Shown here in pieces: positions 31,277 to 32,081 of a DNA stretch of 32,081 bases (position 1 is its first letter; the number at the start of each line of letters is the position of its first letter). Location: contig CANHCR010000030.1 in the NCBI GenBank assembly GCA_947459205.1, positions 1-32,081 on the forward strand, given 5' to 3'. The notes under the pieces are model-generated. The model saw nothing but the letters and a program-made list of their open reading frames with translations. It was not told the DNA's origin and made no database searches. The translations under genes and the position numbers were made by a program. The DNA comes from Caryophanales bacterium (GTDB lineage Bacteria > Bacillota > Bacilli > Paenibacillales > CANHCR01).

Positions 31277-32081
31277 TTGAAGTGGAGTTTATGTGTTGCG
31301 TGTCTATGTCTGTTTATTTTGCTAACAAGCGGTTGCTCAAAGCCAGACGAGAATGGAAATAATAAGGACGCTAAAAAAACAGAAGATGTGGTTAAAAAAG
31401 AAGGAGAACTAGACGCAAACGCTCCGGACGCTCCGACTTCGCAAACGGAAGAGCCACCGAAGCAAAAAGTGAAACCGATTACACTGCCCACTGCTTACAA
31501 GTGGCTTGAGGATCGCACGAAGACGAAGAAAATCAATCCGAAAGGCGATCCGATTTTTGCGTTCCATGAAGCCGATTTTGATCTGGACGGTCAAAAGGAA
31601 GCGGTCGTTTCGTTCGGCAATCGACCGGAGTGGGGTACGTTTCCAAAATTTTTCATTTTGCTACCAGGCAGTAATGATTCCACGGAAAATATGCGTATTA
31701 TTGAAAGTGCGGATGTTGATTCATATTCACTGGAGGTTATTCGCCTAAAGGGTTCGGAGAGACCATATATGTATTTGATACACCACGGAGGCAATTTCGA
31801 CTTAAAATCGCTCTATTCTTTTGACGGGTCACGAATCCATTCGATTTTTGAAGACGTTTATCTACCAAAGGCCGAACTTTACGACGGCGATGGCGATGGC
31901 TACATCGATGGATATAACAAAGCATTTGACACTTATACGACTTGTTACGAGGAATTAGCGGTTGATTACGTGTGGGACGGCAAGCAATTTGTAGAGCAGA
32001 ACATGGCTTACGATGCGGGGGCTTACCCGACCGACCCGAAACGGTTGATTCATGAATACTTAAAGTTGTTGGAGCTCGGCA
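31277..32081 (+). CDS. Uncharacterised lipoprotein (3' end beyond window)
   Basis: Open frame running off the window end, 268 codons visible. It starts with a short basic N-terminus, a Cys-rich hydrophobic signal and the lipobox LTSGC (C20 from the TTG at 31277). A Lys/Asp/Glu/Pro-rich linker of about 45 residues follows. The globular part has two acidic loops, DFDLDGQKEAVV and DGDGDGYIDGY, like the calcium-binding turns of VCBS/EF-hand-type sequences. GGAG is 9 bases before the TTG; in-frame ATGs at 31262 and 31268 are alternatives without a ribosome-binding site. I do not recognise the family. Confidence 0.75.
   Translation, partial: MKWSLCVACLCLFILLTSGCSKPDENGNNKDAKKTEDVVKKEGELDANAPDAPTSQTEEPPKQKVKPITLPTAYKWLEDRTKTKKINPKGDPIFAFHEADFDLDGQKEAVVSFGNRPEWGTFPKFFILLPGSNDSTENMRIIESADVDSYSLEVIRLKGSERPYMYLIHHGGNFDLKSLYSFDGSRIHSIFEDVYLPKAELYDGDGDGYIDGYNKAFDTYTTCYEELAVDYVWDGKQFVEQNMAYDAGAYPTDPKRLIHEYLKLLELG

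Overview
The window is core chromosome of an endospore-forming member of the Bacilli. Five kinds of genes point to this. There are dedicated sporulation genes (dacB-spmA-spmB, ypeB, spoVIF, spoIVA). There is a complete ResABC-ResDE module. A cmk-plsC-ypfD-der-plsY-gpsA-...-spoIVA-hbs backbone is syntenic with Bacillus. The promoters are sigma-A-like (TTGnnn-17-TATAAT) and the ribosome-binding sites are GGAGG. Base composition is moderate and several genes start with TTG or GTG. Some features differ from Bacillus subtilis: no sleB or ypfA next to ypeB, and a Toprim-helicase gene in that place. A lineage outside the genus Bacillus is therefore likely, possibly Alicyclobacillaceae-like, but this is a guess. 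No rRNA, tRNA, CRISPR array or intact mobile element was seen.

Layout. 1-2140: dacB-spmA-spmB, spore-cortex/dehydration operon. 2133-8371: resA-resB-resC (cytochrome c maturation) and resD-resE (redox two-component system), ending in a terminator shared with the convergent serA (8457-10046, minus). 10170-11402: a rhodanese and a YitT-family membrane protein. 11420-12346 (minus): an unrecognised membrane-anchored helical protein with its own clear promoter. 12426-15993: a four-gene Mn(II)-type ABC importer (mntABCD arrangement) with a palindrome between promoter and first gene. 16109-16708: mecA. 16796-18322: an unusual protein joining a degenerate DnaG/Toprim region to a DnaB/Twinkle-type helicase core. 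18399-19888: ypeB and a 48-codon ypfB-like gene. 19993-25612: cmk, plsC, ypfD, der, plsY, gpsA. 25701-27727: spoVIF behind a textbook sigma-K promoter, a DUF2768 (yphE-like) peptide, two different [2Fe-2S] ferredoxins and a yphF-like lipoprotein. 27847-28919: an Rpn/PD-(D/E)XK nuclease-family gene split by a roughly 100-bp hairpin-containing segment. 29026-30504 spoIVA; 30662-30934 hbs; 31018-31119 a possible 33-residue membrane peptide; 31277 to the end, a lipoprotein cut by the window edge.

The genes fit a spore-former's housekeeping plus coat, cortex and germination programme. SpoIVA seeds the coat basement layer. DacB/SpmAB tune cortex crosslinking and core dehydration. YpeB supports cortex lysis at germination. 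SpoVIF acts late in the mother cell. The Res genes supply c-type cytochromes and respond to oxygen limitation. The der-plsY-gpsA and cmk-plsC-ypfD groups combine ribosome assembly/translation with phospholipid precursor synthesis. The items most worth a second look are the degenerate Toprim-helicase fusion, the hairpin that can hide the ypeB ribosome-binding site, the split nuclease gene, and a Gly-to-Val change in the GpsA nucleotide-binding loop.
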